Source of the DNA: Eutreptiella sp. 'Long Island Sound 2002'
Lineage: Eukaryota; Euglenozoa; Euglenophyceae; Eutreptiales; Eutreptiaceae
Direction of reading: 5' to 3'
Assembly: GCA_964036045.1 (NCBI GenBank)
Contig: OZ038387.1
Span: 52,737,265-52,801,264 of the forward strand
DNA length: 64,000 bases
Within the stretch, counting starts at the first letter, position 1. Each line of letters opens with the position of its first letter. Positions 1 through 12,281 of the stretch are shown here, in pieces. The notes below the pieces were generated by a model, which saw only the letters and a program-made list of their open reading frames with translations, ran no database searches and had not been told where the DNA came from. The position numbers were made by a program, and so were the translations under genes.

Positions 1-2299
<2,299 letters not shown>

Positions 2300-2689
2300 T
2301 ATCCTCGAAGGGCTCCTCGTTTTTACAAGTTAGGGTGGTCTGCTACCTGGGTGTCATATTCACACCCAGTGAGCCGCAAACCACTGGCACCGTCTCTCTC
2401 TCTCTCTCTCTCTCTCTCAAGCACTAGGGGGAGGCCTTGTCAGAGCCTAAGGTGGGGCTTAAATGCGGAGGCAAGCCCCCCCCCCCCCCTCCGGTCTCAA
2501 TGGCGTTGTTCTTGGTCAGCCGTGACAACTGGAGTGCGGAAATATGAGCCAATCTTTCCGAATCCTAAAATGCGCCGGTTGGCATGGCTTGTCACACATC
2601 TCCAAATTGTGCCCCTACTTTTAGGCTATAGATTTAGCACTCCATGAGGGCACGAGGCGCAATCACCTGTGGTCCCACACAGGTCATCA

Positions 2690-3010
2690 CCCGCGTCACC
2701 GGGCTGCAAACTTCGTACCGTGCGGAGCTCCAAAGTTTTGCGGTCAATAGCCCTGGCTAGCACAAACCAGGACCGATGATAACAAAGCAGTCGTGCACCA
2801 CACCCTGCAACCTCCCCACAGGGAGTGTTCGGACATGGATCTCAGGCTCACCATACACGAGGAGACGGTAAACAAACCCCTCCAGTCAAGATGGGTCCCT
2901 AGTCAAAGTAATAGCCAAAGCAAAGACCAAGGAAGAGCGGATGGAAATCAAACGGAATGATGAGGTGGATCGCCTTGCAAGAATTGCTACTGCCTACCGC
3001 TCTTTGCCTA
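2690..3010 (+). pseudogene. RNase H domain relic of the LINE-like element
   Basis: The domain is split over two or three frames. Visible are the E motif (YRAEL near 2716), the second D motif (TDDNKAVV near 2779), the R-W-V-P segment near 2880 and the closing NDEVDRLAR near 2953. These are established landmarks of RNase H domains that follow RT in LINEs. Stop codons and frame changes separate them, so no enzyme can be made. The first catalytic aspartate could not be located. Confidence 0.6.
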
Positions 3011-3060
3011 CACGCCTACACACCCTGGTGATATTGCCATCAAGGGGGGCCCCGCACCCA

Positions 3061-4409
3061 CCCCGGCAAAAAAATGGGTCATTGAGAGGAGACACTATGA
3101 CTTATATTTGGGTACACATTGGGTGTCTTGGCTACCCCTCACCAGAACCCGTCGGATGACGTGGGTAAAATGGTCATGGGGAAATGAGCGATGGGACGGA
3201 TGTGGCGCCCCTTGGGATCACAACGTTGTACGTGGGTGGGGCAAGGGCGTTGAGGGGAGGAGGAGGGGGAGGCTGCACCAGCCGTCCTCTCCTGGGATCG
3301 CTGGTCCGTTCCCGGGGCCCTGGCGGCCGGTACTAGGGGGGCGCGGGATCCCTCGGGGGTGGTGCTTGGCATTGGTATTCATTGGTCCCTCAGTGGTTTT
3401 CATTGGTCCCTCAGTGGTTTTCATTGGTCCCTTAGTGGGTTTCATTGGTCTCCGGGTGGTTTTCATTGGTCCCTCAGTGGTTTTCATTGGCCCTCAGTGG
3501 TTTTCATTGGTCCCTCAGTGGTTTTCATTGGTCCCTCATTGGTTTTCATTTGTCCCTCAGTTGTTTTCATTGGTCCGTCAATGGTTTTCATTGGTCTCCG
3601 GGTGGTTTTCATTGGCCCTCGGTGGTTTTCATTGGTCCCTCAGTGGTTTTCATTGGTCCCTCAGTGGTTTTCATTTGTCCCTCAGTGGTTTTCGTTGGTC
3701 CGTCAATGGTTTTCATTGGTCTCCGGGTGGTTTTCGTTGGTCCCTCAGTGGTTTTCATTGGCCCTCCGTGGTTTTCATTGGTCCCTCAGTGGTTTTAGTT
3801 GGTCCCTCACTGTTTATCATTGGTCCCTCAGTGGTTTTCATTGGTCCCTCAGTGGTTTTCATTGGTCCCTGGTGTCCCTTGTGCAACAGCAGAGAGGGTA
3901 CCACCGTGCACAAACGGCTCGTGCAATGTCCTAAGTGGGCCCCCACTTTTGGGCAGGTATGGCCGCAGTTGTGGGGCCCATGGGTAGAATACGCGGAGCA
4001 ATGGTATGGCAATGCACCCCCTGAGGACTTGCACCATGCTGCATGCCTCAGAATTCCCCAATCCTTTTACGACCAGCTGCCTGACGGATATGGGTCCCAC
4101 TTTAGGGAACACGTGGCACATCACCAATATATGATGCTTCACAAGGTCTACCAGCTCAGAAGGGAGCTTATGCCCCCCAGGGACCAAGCACAAACCCAAC
4201 CAAGTCAATCTGCCAGCGCATGGTACGGCAAGATCAAACCACGAGTGTGTACCCAGACCCTAGCCCACAAGCATTGCAACAGCAGGTATTGTACAAACCA
4301 TATAAGCAGCAGTGCGCAAAAATCAAGAAACTTGTCTCGGCAACACATACTAGCGCCAAGAAGTACCAAAGGATCTTGCAGGGTGAAGATTCATATTATA
4401 TCAAGGTGA
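3061..4409 (+). pseudogene. LINE C-terminal ORF with in-frame 7-residue repeat expansion and zinc knuckle
   Basis: One frame stays open from about 3108 to the stop at 4407-4409. It begins with HWVSWLPLTRTRRMTWVKW, a type of sequence that follows RNase H in such elements. It then passes through a 21-bp tandem array (about 3379-3872, read as VFIGPSV-like heptads). It emerges directly into CPLCNSREGTTVHKRLVQC (3873-3929), a C-x2-C-xn-H-xn-C knuckle, followed by about 90 residues rich in H, W and Y (FGQVWPQLW, DQLPDGYGSHF). The array therefore expanded inside coding sequence without breaking the frame. Beyond about 4220 the likely coding continues in two other frames to 4719, so the copy is broken. 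Confidence 0.5.
3379..3872. repeat. 21-bp minisatellite, about 24 copies
   Basis: The unit is CATTGGTCCCTCAGTGGTT plus two further Ts, with variants such as GGTCTCCGGGTGG and single-base deletions that shorten some units to 20 bp. It lies inside the LINE C-terminal ORF. The period is a multiple of three, and several frames are open through it. Confidence 0.9.
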
Positions 4410-4719
4410 AGGCATTCAAGTGCCTTGATCACACTCAGGATCCCGTGGGGCTCTATGCCCCCCCCCCCCCCCCCCGGACAGGTACCAGGCCACCAAAATG
4501 ATGCAGGCGGCACCGAAAGTACATGACACCGGATGCCAAGATGTCCTCATAGCACGGCACTATGACAGTATGTGGTATAGAAGGGTGGGTAAGTGGCCGC
4601 AATACATGAGAAAGACATATCAAGATTGGGTGCATGAGGGACTTAGGGTATCTTATACTGGGTCTAAGACACGCACTGCTCCAAAAAGGTTTACAAAGGC
4701 GCGCAGAAGCACCATGTGA

Positions 4720-5244
4720 AAGTGCCTACTCCCCACTCGGGGCCAAGCGTCCATGTAGGAAAATAATAGGACGAATCAGGCCATCACGGGACTCACCCAT
4801 GAGCCTGCACCGGGAAAAGAAGACTTGTCACAGGTAAGATGATGGGGTCCAAACAGGGTCGTGGCGATCCAAGGTCACATTGCAAGTATACTCAAGGTAG
4901 GAATATAAGTGGCTCCTTCTGTGTCAACCTCAACCCCTGTCATTGGCAGGGGAAGAAGCTATGGAAAATTCTGAGAGTGGCCTTAGATCCGGAGGCTCTA
5001 CTGTACTGTATCTCTGTACTGTATCTCGTACTGTTGCAGATCTGATGCAGCTTTGTCAAAAAAATCGAGAAAATCTGTTGTTAGTTCGGACTTGCCCTTG
5101 AGGCCCCGGCACATTCACTTTGGCCCTTTTGATAAAAAAAATGTAAATCTACGTGAAATGAAGCCTCCCTCAGTGTTGTTGCGAGTATCCTGCCGGCTGG
5201 AGAGCTGCTTGCATTTGCTCAAGGATTCTAGTATTTCCGTGGCA
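4720..5244. other. Gene-free spacer
   Basis: No recognisable gene or element was found. The stretch becomes AT-rich after about 5040 and ends at the start of the AATCACGG repeat array. Confidence 0.5.
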
Positions 5245-5402
5245 GGAAAATCACGGAAAATCACGGAAATCGGCCACCGTTGAAAATCACGGAAATCACG
5301 GAAAATCACGGAAAATCACGGAAACGGAAATTGAAGTTCCTATTGTTTGCTATTGTTGTTCCTGGTCGCCACGGAAAATCACGGAAAATCACGGAAACGG
5401 AA
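5245..5402. repeat. 10-bp AAAATCACGG array and 75-80-bp duplication, left of hAT remnant
   Basis: Direct copies of AAAATCACGG occur at about 5248-5320 and again at 5370-5400. The second group is part of a duplicated block: each array is followed by CGGAAATGAAAGTTCCTATT or a close variant and then TGCTATTGTTGTTCCTGG. The same 10-mer forms a longer array on the other side of the transposase ORF in the same orientation. Confidence 0.8.
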
Positions 5403-5486
5403 ATGAAAGTTCCTATTGTTTGCTATTGTTGTTCCTGGTTGCTAAGTGTTAGAGTGTGTATTTCTTTGTGTGTTTTCAGTTGTGAC

Positions 5487-5984
5487 ATGTCTTCTTTTGA
5501 TGAAAATGGCACTCCTGCTGCAAAGAAACGAAAGATCTGGCAGCGGGGGTCGAAAATGTCGGCACGTGTTAGGGCGCAGCAATTTCCAGGTATTATGGAA
5601 GCCCGGGGTGACGAGATGTGGTGTATCCCGTGTGGGCAACGTATTGATCACAAGGAGAAGTCAACGGCTTCGAAACATGTGAAGTACAGCGCAGAGCACC
5701 AGAGACAAGTGGAACGAATGGAAAAAGGTATTACAAAACCGGGGACCTCACACAATAGTAAGGATGTTATCAAATTTTGGCAGTCAAGACCTCCCGTTTT
5801 GCGGGAGGCCGTGGCTCCATATTTGTGGTACCCTGTCATAGGCGCGGCCATCGAGCGGTCATTTAGTCTGGCTGGACTGGTTGATGTTAAAAATAGGCAG
5901 CGCATGGGCAAGGACTTGCGTGAGGCCTGCGTCACCATGTTTTGCAATGGTGATGTTGAAGAACGGTTCGCAAAATGGCAGTAG
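5487..5984 (+). CDS. Short hAT-type transposase remnant (zinc finger joined to hATC dimerisation motif)
   Basis: This 165-aa ORF starts at the first ATG after an AT-rich, acceptor-like TGTTTTCAG. Residues 46-71 read C-x2-C then H64 and H71 (CIPCGQRIDHKEKSTASKH), which resembles BED or CGGBP1-type DNA-binding zinc fingers found at the N-terminus of hAT transposases. Residues 98-160 (FWQSRPP, YPVIGAAIERSFSLAG, RQRMGKDL) match the hAT C-terminal dimerisation region, where P-x-A-ERxFS is the family signature. A complete hAT transposase is usually over 600 residues, and the catalytic DDE core is missing. The two ends are fused in frame. It could be an internally deleted, non-catalytic copy, or a domesticated DNA-binding or dimerising protein. 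The AATCACGG arrays on both sides may be subterminal repeats. Confidence 0.7.
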   Translation: MSSFDENGTPAAKKRKIWQRGSKMSARVRAQQFPGIMEARGDEMWCIPCGQRIDHKEKSTASKHVKYSAEHQRQVERMEKGITKPGTSHNSKDVIKFWQSRPPVLREAVAPYLWYPVIGAAIERSFSLAGLVDVKNRQRMGKDLREACVTMFCNGDVEERFAKWQ

Positions 5985-6061
5985 ACCGCCCCCAAATGTC
6001 TTGTACTTTGTTTCGTCTCTTGTGGGTATCCAGGTGAGGCAAAGCGGATGCATAAGGAACA

Positions 6062-6192
6062 TTTTTGTACCACGGAAACACCACAGAAAATCACGGAAAT
6101 ATCACGGAAATACCACGGAAAATCACGGAAAATCACGGAACATCACGGAAAATCACGGAAAATCACGGAAAATCACGGAAAATCACGGAAGG
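6062..6192. repeat. 10-bp AATCACGGAA array, right of hAT remnant
   Basis: About 12 direct copies of AATCACGGAA with variants (ATATCACGG, ATACCACGG) run from about 6065 to 6190. The period of 10 keeps an open 10-residue pattern (ITENHGKSRK) in one frame, which extends the next ORF artificially upstream. The array ends 86 bases before the preferred start of the following gene. Confidence 0.85.
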
Positions 6193-6277
6193 GTTTTTTG
6201 AGGCCAATCACGGAAATAGTAGAATCCCTGATTTGCTTTCTTCCAATGGATCCCATTTGTCAACAGAAGAGTTGTCT

Positions 6278-7144
6278 ATGATGCTGTGGTCCCTGTTTCT
6301 GCCGTTGCTGCAGCTAGCAGTATTGCCAGTGCTCATGTTCCCTTCGAACAGCACTGCCCTGCTTCATACCAACATCAATCAGAGCAAAATGTTGGACGGC
6401 TCCACAATGACGAACAATTCATCCGTTCAGCTGCCCACTTCGAATCATACAAGAGGCACTTCCCATTTTCTTGAACAATGCGCCAGAGATGTGACAAAGA
6501 ATGCAACCTTGCAGAGTCACAACTGGAAGCCTCTTCTGCCTGGGTATCGGTTGGGCGATTGCATCAAGCTGCTTAAGCATTGTGGCTCGAAAAAACAATG
6601 GGGGCGTGATACATTGGCTGTTGCATATTCAAAAAATACCAAAAATCGAAATGATAGGAACCTTGTAATGAAACTCATTGACGCCATGCATAATTCGTCC
6701 GCGAACACAAAGCCAGAGCCAAACGCGCTCGTCATTCACTTGCGGCTTGGAGATGTCATAGAAAAGTCAAGGAGCAGCGCTCAGGACATGCTTTTGTATG
6801 GTGGAACTCCAAAACATCACAAAAATTTCAACAATGCTATCAAGCCAGCACACGAGCTCCTTGAGGCTGCCAGCCATGCTAAGCCAGACCATGTGTACTT
6901 GGTGGCCGGTGCACACTCCCCTCTGCATCCAAGGTGCAAGAGCTGGCCATATGCAAATTGCGTGCACCGAGTCTTTCAGTACACCGGCTACAATACTTCA
7001 CTCATCATGTTTAAGGATCCAGATCAGGCCTTTGTTTTCATGCAGTACGCGAAGAAGTTTGTGGTTGGAGTAGGTGGGTATTCCAGAATCATTGCTTTTC
7101 TCGTCCGCTTACGTGGTGGTGTTGTCTTTGGAAGGACATTTTGA
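6278..7144 (+). CDS. Secretory glycosyltransferase-like protein with HxRxGD motif
   Basis: The ORF encodes 288 aa. I chose the ATG at 6278 because the upstream in-frame extension is only the AATCACGG repeat and because a hydrophobic signal peptide or anchor follows at once (residues 2-21, LWSLFLPLLQLAVLPVLM). Residues 154-159 are HLRLGD, the HxRxGD motif that binds the nucleotide-sugar phosphate in fucosyltransferase-type GT-B enzymes such as GT11, NodZ and POFUT. Downstream are a paired YLVAGAHSP strand (about 207-215), DPDQAFVFMQYAK (248-260) and FVVGVGGYSRIIA (261-273), like the conserved C-terminal acceptor loop of that fold. Several N-x-S/T sites fit a Golgi-luminal protein. The family assignment is inferred from the motif, and the acceptor substrate is unknown. 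At 288 residues it is compact, and the first Rossmann domain is short. No intron is needed. The stop is TGA at 7142. Confidence 0.6.
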   Translation: MMLWSLFLPLLQLAVLPVLMFPSNSTALLHTNINQSKMLDGSTMTNNSSVQLPTSNHTRGTSHFLEQCARDVTKNATLQSHNWKPLLPGYRLGDCIKLLKHCGSKKQWGRDTLAVAYSKNTKNRNDRNLVMKLIDAMHNSSANTKPEPNALVIHLRLGDVIEKSRSSAQDMLLYGGTPKHHKNFNNAIKPAHELLEAASHAKPDHVYLVAGAHSPLHPRCKSWPYANCVHRVFQYTGYNTSLIMFKDPDQAFVFMQYAKKFVVGVGGYSRIIAFLVRLRGGVVFGRTF

Positions 7145-7236
7145 GGGGAGCTTTTGGAAGGAGGCGTAGAAGGGACTTAAAACAAACAAAACAAAACTGT
7201 GCCCATTCTCGCCAATTGCCCAGCCCATTGAAAGCA
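7145..7236. other. Intergenic spacer
   Basis: Short spacer between convergent coding segments. It contains an AAACAAACAAAAC stretch, and I saw no clear polyadenylation signal. Confidence 0.4.
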
Positions 7237-7719
7237 CTACGCGCCCATTCTAGTCTCCAGTGCTACACTCACCGCCAGCACTAGGATGACCAGCAGGTTC
7301 CAGAAGCAATGCACAAGGGTGGGCGCCAGCGGGTCCCGGGTCTGCACGTACGTGGTGCCCAAGACACACCCCAGGACGAATAAGGGGACAAGGTCATGGC
7401 TGGAGAAATGGGCCAGAGCAAAGGCCAGGCTGCTGCCGGCCACTGCAACAGGCACGGGCACCCACTTCGTCAGCGATGGGAGCAGAAACCCGCGGAACAC
7501 GGCCTCCTCCATCAGAGGGGCCAAGATGGAACAGATGGTTGAAACAATCAAGATGACCGCCTGCGACCCGCCGGAACCCTCCACGATCTTGCCCACTTCT
7601 TGAACCGAGCCTGAGACGCCGGACTGCCCCAAATAATAGTTCAGCAGGCTGCCTCCGAGGACCGCAAGCGGGGCCAGCACCATCCCAGCAAGAGTCCAGG
7701 TTGCCCGGGGCACACGCAC
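7237..7719 (-). pseudogene. CPBP-family (CAAX/Abi) intramembrane protease, C-terminal half
   Basis: 160 codons on the minus strand carry all three catalytic motifs of the CPBP (Rce1/Abi) family: EEAVFRG (E71, E72, R76), F100-x3-H104 (FALAH) and H137-x3-N141 (HCFWN). Four or five hydrophobic segments surround them (about residues 10-28, 53-70, 92-106, 109-124, 139-153). The spacing and the FLLPSLTKWVPV and PLFVLGCVLG stretches resemble plant and algal plastid-type homologues. These enzymes are membrane metalloproteases or metalloprotease-like proteins. The frame has no ATG at its 5' end and opens directly at a rearrangement boundary. The missing N-terminal part is found on the opposite strand immediately upstream (7722-7888). 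All active-site residues are intact, so the break looks recent, or could be an assembly artefact. Confidence 0.75.
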
Positions 7720-7721
7720 AT

Positions 7722-7888
7722 CCAGTCCTATGAAGAGGTTGTGGACCTGGACCCCATGGCCAAGGCTCTGTGCCTACTGCTCTTCCAAGTTGTCGAGGTC
7801 GCGACCGCGTACGCAGTGTTCAGCTGGGCCCTGGAGCCCTACCAGCTGCTGCCGGAGGGCTGGTTTCGATATGGCTCTGTCCCCCCGT
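7722..7888 (+). pseudogene. CPBP protease N-terminal segment, inverted
   Basis: Read on the plus strand this segment gives SYEEVVDLDPMAKALCLLLF and then QVVEVATAYAVFSWALEPYQ followed by LLPEGWFRYGSV. This is the first transmembrane helix and the P/L-P-x-x-WF segment that precede the C-terminal half in plant-like CPBP proteins. The rest of the gene lies on the minus strand at 7237-7719. Flipping this roughly 170-bp piece would join WFRYGSV to PRATWTLAGMVLAP in order. The region is short and the assignment rests on family pattern recognition. Confidence 0.5.
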
Positions 7889-8725
7889 CCGCCAAAAACG
7901 GTTGCCACGCCGGCAAGCTTTGCATACCGAGCTACAAGGTTGCGGTGCTCCGCGGTCTTGCAAACAACGTAGATGTGGTCTCCGTGGTGATACTGGGCCA
8001 ACACCCCCCCCTCCTCCGCCAGCGCCAGCACACGCTCACGCTCCTTTCGTGGCAATGGTTCTTCGAACAGGATCTCTGGTTCCGGAAATGGTGCCTCAGG
8101 GGGTGTGCGTGGCCTTGGGGGGAGCATTGCCCCGCAGCCGCCATTGTAGCAGACCACGGGCTGGGGCAAATCAAGGTCCAGAGCTGGTGGCCAGGATCAC
8201 ACGCACGCCTTTTCGGGAGAGTTTGCGAAGATACCGTTTGGTCCTCTCATTGATCACGTGATCGGGGATAAGCAAGGTTCCGTCCAAGTCAAAAGCCACA
8301 CCGTTATATTGAGCGACCTTTGTTCCTGTTACAGTGGAAAGGGCCCAATTTCTCTTCGGCCATGCGTAAATCACCACGACCGAAGCACACATTAGCCCCA
8401 TAAAACAAATTTGCTCGAGGTTGAGGCTGAAGCGGTGTGCCCCGTCCGCATTGCTCCTGAGCTTCGCCGCTTCTGGTCCCAGAAACCCGGGCATCCGTGT
8501 GTTCCAGGGCCTTTGAACATGTTGCGGTGGTTGCCGGAGTACATCCTCGGCAGACACGGCGTGCGCTCGCGAGTGGTTGAAAGCACTGCTGGCACGGACA
8601 CTGGGGACCGCTCTCGCAGGGTCTGGTCTCGGCACCCTCAGCAACAACAAAAGTATCATTGGATGGGTACAGCGCTTCAGGTGGCACCTTGTACTAGAAG
8701 ACACTATGGGGGGCATAGAAGACAT
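7889..8725 (-). pseudogene. Cof-type HAD hydrolase, truncated and frameshifted
   Basis: The minus-strand frame from ATG 8725 encodes 184 aa. It has a long N-terminal extension, one hydrophobic segment (about 106-121) and then VAFDLDGTLL (nucleophile D146, general acid D148) followed by RVILATSSG (about 175-183), the motif I and motif II regions of HAD phosphatases. It stops at 8171. In the next frame the expected continuation follows immediately: LDLPQPVVCYNGGCGAML, then ERERVLALAEEGGVLAQYHH, IYVVCKTAEHR and YAKLAG, which is the Cof cap domain. About 15-20 residues usual between ATGR and the YNG motif are missing, so a small frame-breaking deletion is likely. Homology ends near 7890, before motifs III and IV, where the inverted CPBP piece begins. 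The closeness to the CPBP gene could reflect neighbours or an ancestral fusion. Confidence 0.65.
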
Positions 8726-10120
8726 TGCAACCGGTTTTTAAAGCAGAGCACGGCCGCCATCTGGACTTTCGCCAGATCTTGTGCTGTGTCATGGCATCAC
8801 AGAAAAAAGTACAAATGAGTGCTCCAGCACGAGCTGCAGTGCCTCGCTTGTTCTTTCCAGGCCCCCTTATCTCTTTTGCGCACATCAGTATGCTCTAATC
8901 CTTAGGTCGATACCACATCCCCAGTTTCTGTTGGTACCACAGCTTTCTCATTCCTGTCAGCTCAACGTCAGGGGAGTCCTTGGCAGTTATCCCGCTGCAT
9001 ACACTGGCGCCAGATTCCGAGGTCTAAATCGAACATTCACCGCCCCTGGCGGTTTGTGCTCTCCTGCAGGGACCACCTATGGTGTGGTTTATCTGCTGGT
9101 CACACTGTCCGAGCACCTACAAGGCACAGGTAAGTCCGAGGACAAAAGAAAAGTTTCAATTTTTTTTCGCATCACCGTAGAAACGATGCAATTTCGTGAG
9201 AATGGTTAATTCTAGGAATCGTTTGCCTTGAAAATGCTCTTGTCGCAAAAAATAAAAAAATAAAAAAACGCAAAAAAATAAATAACTCCGGTGTGTGACC
9301 ATGCAAAATAGCTGAATTTGTCGCAACATTAGATAAATAAATAATTATTTCACATTGGTGTGCATTCTCTACCGGTTGTTGTTTGTTGTTCGTGCTTGAA
9401 AGAGGTTTACCTTACAATCTTATTTTTCTTCTTTGCCCCCGGAAGTTGCTATTGCGCAACGTGCTGAACGCCTTACACGGGAAGATGTTACCCAATTCTG
9501 TCGCAACATTGTTATGGGAATGGTTGGTACTGCCAATACCACCCGTACCCGGCCACCTGGCCGGCCTCTTGGCTCTTTGACTGTGCGCATCTTTGCACGG
9601 GGCATTGTCAACGGGATCATCGAGAACACCTTGTCCACAGCAATCCTACCAACAACGTGAACGTTACAGACGTTGCAGACCAACAATGTATCAATGGAGT
9701 TCTTGTATGCTTTTGCCTTCGTGTTTGCCCAAGTAAAAACAAGTTCTGCAAGAAGTTGACCGCATCCATAGCAGGGGGACATGCCATTGGGCTGAAGAAC
9801 TCTGCCTTTGCAAAACTCTCATTTAAACGAAATTAATCGCAAAAATCTAAATAAATATTGACCAGGCGGGCTGAATTTCTTGTCGCAAAACGCTAATTCC
9901 TCACAAAAAATCGCAAAAAAAACATTTTTCACGATTTGCCCTGCAACGCAAAAAATTTTAACAAAATAGTAGCACCTTTTCCAATTCGCAAAAATTTGCC
10001 GTTGGCAAAATTTGGCCGTTTGTACGTTTGGCCGTTTGCCTTTGGGGACCGCCCTGGTTGCCATCGACTGCTTTCGGTTACCAGCCATGCAGTCGCCGCT
10101 AGGCCCATGTAGGCCAGGCC
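8726..10120. other. Gene-free, partly AT-rich region
   Basis: No supportable gene was found. The stretch includes A/T-rich low-complexity sequence at about 9240-9350 and 9830-9970 (many CGCAAAAAA-type words). A 75-codon open frame at 9433-9660 has no recognisable domain. The last 100 bases already resemble the satellite unit that starts at 10121. Confidence 0.5.
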
Positions 10121-11718
10121 GTGGCCCAAAAGCCCCGAAATTCTTGTTGTTTAGGTTGTGTAGTGGCACCTAAAATTTTTCGAAAATTTTGCTTTTCCTG
10201 AACCCTTCTGTTGCCCCTAGGATGGATTTGGGTGGTAGTTTGGTGACAATATGGGCATTGTAGCACCCGTTGGGACCTAGGTAGTGGCTGCTATGCCCGT
10301 GTAGGCTTGGCCACGGGCCGCAAAACACTCTAGACATTGCTTTGGTTAGGCTGTCTCATCACACCTGAATATCACCCTGCAGAGGTTGTTAGATCAAAGC
10401 TACGTGTGCTTGCAAAAACGGGAAACCACCATATACCCCCATCTGGGGACTATTCGTGTACCGCACGCCAAGGGGTTGAATTGTTGATTTATCCCCTTTT
10501 AAATTCATTATTTTTCGAATGAACACATCCCCCAATGAGTTTTGGTCAAGACCCCCAAGACCCCCCCCTTTGGCCCCCCCACGGAAGCCCACCACTTGCT
10601 TAAGGCTGTTGGGTGGCCTATAGTTGCCACTGTGCAGCAAATCGGACCCGGGTCCCCTTCCACATTTACCTTCTACATGGATCCCTCGACCAATGGGGGG
10701 GTTCCTGGATGCTCTTTGTCTTTCCAATATCGGCCCCCCTACGGCCCCCCACCTGTGAGGACTGAGCTGCTTTGAGGCCGGCATGGGTTGGCTGAAAAAT
10801 TGCAATTTTAGGGTTCTCTTGGATAACCTCTGTGGACCGTTGTTGGATGATCATTTGGTGACCATCGGAGTGCGTATCAAGCCATGGGGAGGCATGTGGC
10901 ACCAGCTAGACCGTCCTAGTGCTGCTTCTTGGCGCCGAAAGCACCGTTTTTGGCCCGTTAGCACCGTGTTGGGCAAATCTTGGCTGGCCTATAGCCGCCA
11001 TGCAGTGGATTCAGACTCAAGTCCCAGTCCTTTTATTCTTCTGCATGGACCCCCCGACCCCCCATATACCTTGGTCCAGGCCATGATATCAAAATGAGTT
11101 CTGGTCAACCCACCCCAGGGCCATTCTAGCCAAATATGAGTATGCCACCAGGGGTTCCCCAGTTTTATCCAGAATTTCGAAACCAAATTTTCCTATGTTT
11201 TTCACCATGTCCATTGCACCCAAATCGATTCCCGGTCAAAATGGGAAATGTTTTGCACGCCGCGTTGCACTCGCGCCTGCGCAAAGTCAGTTTTGGTTAG
11301 CCCAGCCCAGGGCCATTCCAGCCAAATATGGGTATGTCATCGGGGGTACCCTAGTTTGACCCAGAATTTCAAACCCACCTTTTCCTACCTTTTTTGCCAT
11401 GTCCATTCCACCGAAATCGATTGCCGATCAAAATGGAAACTTTTTTGCGCGCCGCACCGCGCGCACGTCTGGGCACAAGGAGTTCTAGTCAGCCCAGCCC
11501 AGGGCCATTCCAGCCACTAGGGCCACCCCAATTGACCCAGAATTTTGAACCCAACTTTTCCTCAATTTTTCACCATGTCCATTCCATCGAAATTTGTCTC
11601 TTTTCTAAACCCTTTTGAGGCCCCTGGGATCTCTTGCGGCAGCCGTCCGGTGACAATACAGGTGCTAAAGCACCCATGTGACCCATGCAACGGCCGCTAG
11701 GCCCATGTAGGCTAGGCC
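10121..11718. repeat. 1.6-kb satellite, unit 1 (complete)
   Basis: The unit runs from GTGGCCCAAAAGCCCCGAAA to the next occurrence of the same words at 11719, a period of 1598 bp. It contains landmarks used to trace other copies: CTCATCACACCTGAA (about 10356), GGTTGTTAGATCAAAGCTAC (about 10385), GGTTCCTGGATGCTCTTTG (about 10699), CGCCGAAAGCACCG (about 10931) and CAGCCAAATATGGGTATG (about 11318). The unit itself has internal similarity: blocks with CAGCCCAGGGCCATTCCAGC occur twice. No protein domain was seen. Confidence 0.85.
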
Positions 11719-12281
11719 GTGGCCCAAAAGCCCCGAAATTCTTGTTGTTTAGGTTGTGTATTGGCACCTAAATTTTTTCCAACTTCCTAAACCCTTCCTT
11801 TGCTCTTGAGATGGATTTGGGTGGTAGTTTGGTGACAATATGGGCACTGTAGCACCCGTTGGGACCTAGGTAATGCCTGCTATGCCCGTGCAGGCTGGGC
11901 CACGGGCCCGCAAAACACTCTAGACATTGCTTTGGTTAGGCTGTCTCATCACACCTGAAAATCACCCTACAGAGGTTGTTAGATCAAAGCTACGTGTGCT
12001 TGCAGAAACGGGAAACCACCATATACCCCCATTTGGGGACTATTCGTGTACCGCACGCTAAGGGGTTGAATTGTTGATTTATCCCCTTTTAAATTCATTA
12101 TTTTTTCGAATGAACACATCCCCCAATGAGTTTTGGTCAAGACCCCCAAGACCCCCCCCTTTGGCCCCCCCACGGAAGCCCACCACTTGCTCAAGGCTGT
12201 TGGGTGGCCTATAGTTGCCACTGTGCAGCAAATCGGACCCAGGTCCCCTTCCACATTTACCTTCTACATGGATCCCTCGAC
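11719..12281. repeat. 1.6-kb satellite, unit 2, left part
   Basis: This is a near-identical copy of 10121-10690 up to CATGGATCCCTCGAC, where the homology stops abruptly at the left end of the inserted retroelement. It resumes at 16670. Confidence 0.85.

Larger units (their letters stand above)
2300..4719 (+). mobile_element. Decayed LINE-like (non-LTR) retroelement, 3' half
   Basis: Pieces of one retroelement polyprotein follow each other in the expected order on the plus strand but in shifting frames. About 2335-2400 reads VCYLGVIFTPSE, like the segment after the RT active site. About 2700-2740 reads GLQTSYRAELQSFAV, the glutamate motif of RNase H. About 2779-2905 reads TDDNKAVVHH and later SRWVPSQS, the RNase H aspartate and tryptophan motifs. 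About 2941-3000 reads NDEVDRLARIA, the C-terminal aspartate region. A CCHC-like knuckle lies at 3873-3929. RT palm and endonuclease are not visible, so the copy is 5'-truncated or too decayed. Several frameshifts and stops mean it is not functional. The exact ends are not defined. Confidence 0.7.

Noticed and set aside
5245-6192. AATCACGG arrays as terminal inverted repeats of the hAT element
   Set aside because: Left and right arrays are in the same orientation, so they are not TIRs. True hAT ends and an 8-bp target duplication were not found.
6065-6277. N-terminal extension of the HxRxGD protein through the AATCACGG array
   Set aside because: The extension is only repeat-encoded (ITENHGKSRK) and would bury the signal peptide. 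ATG 6278 is the better start.
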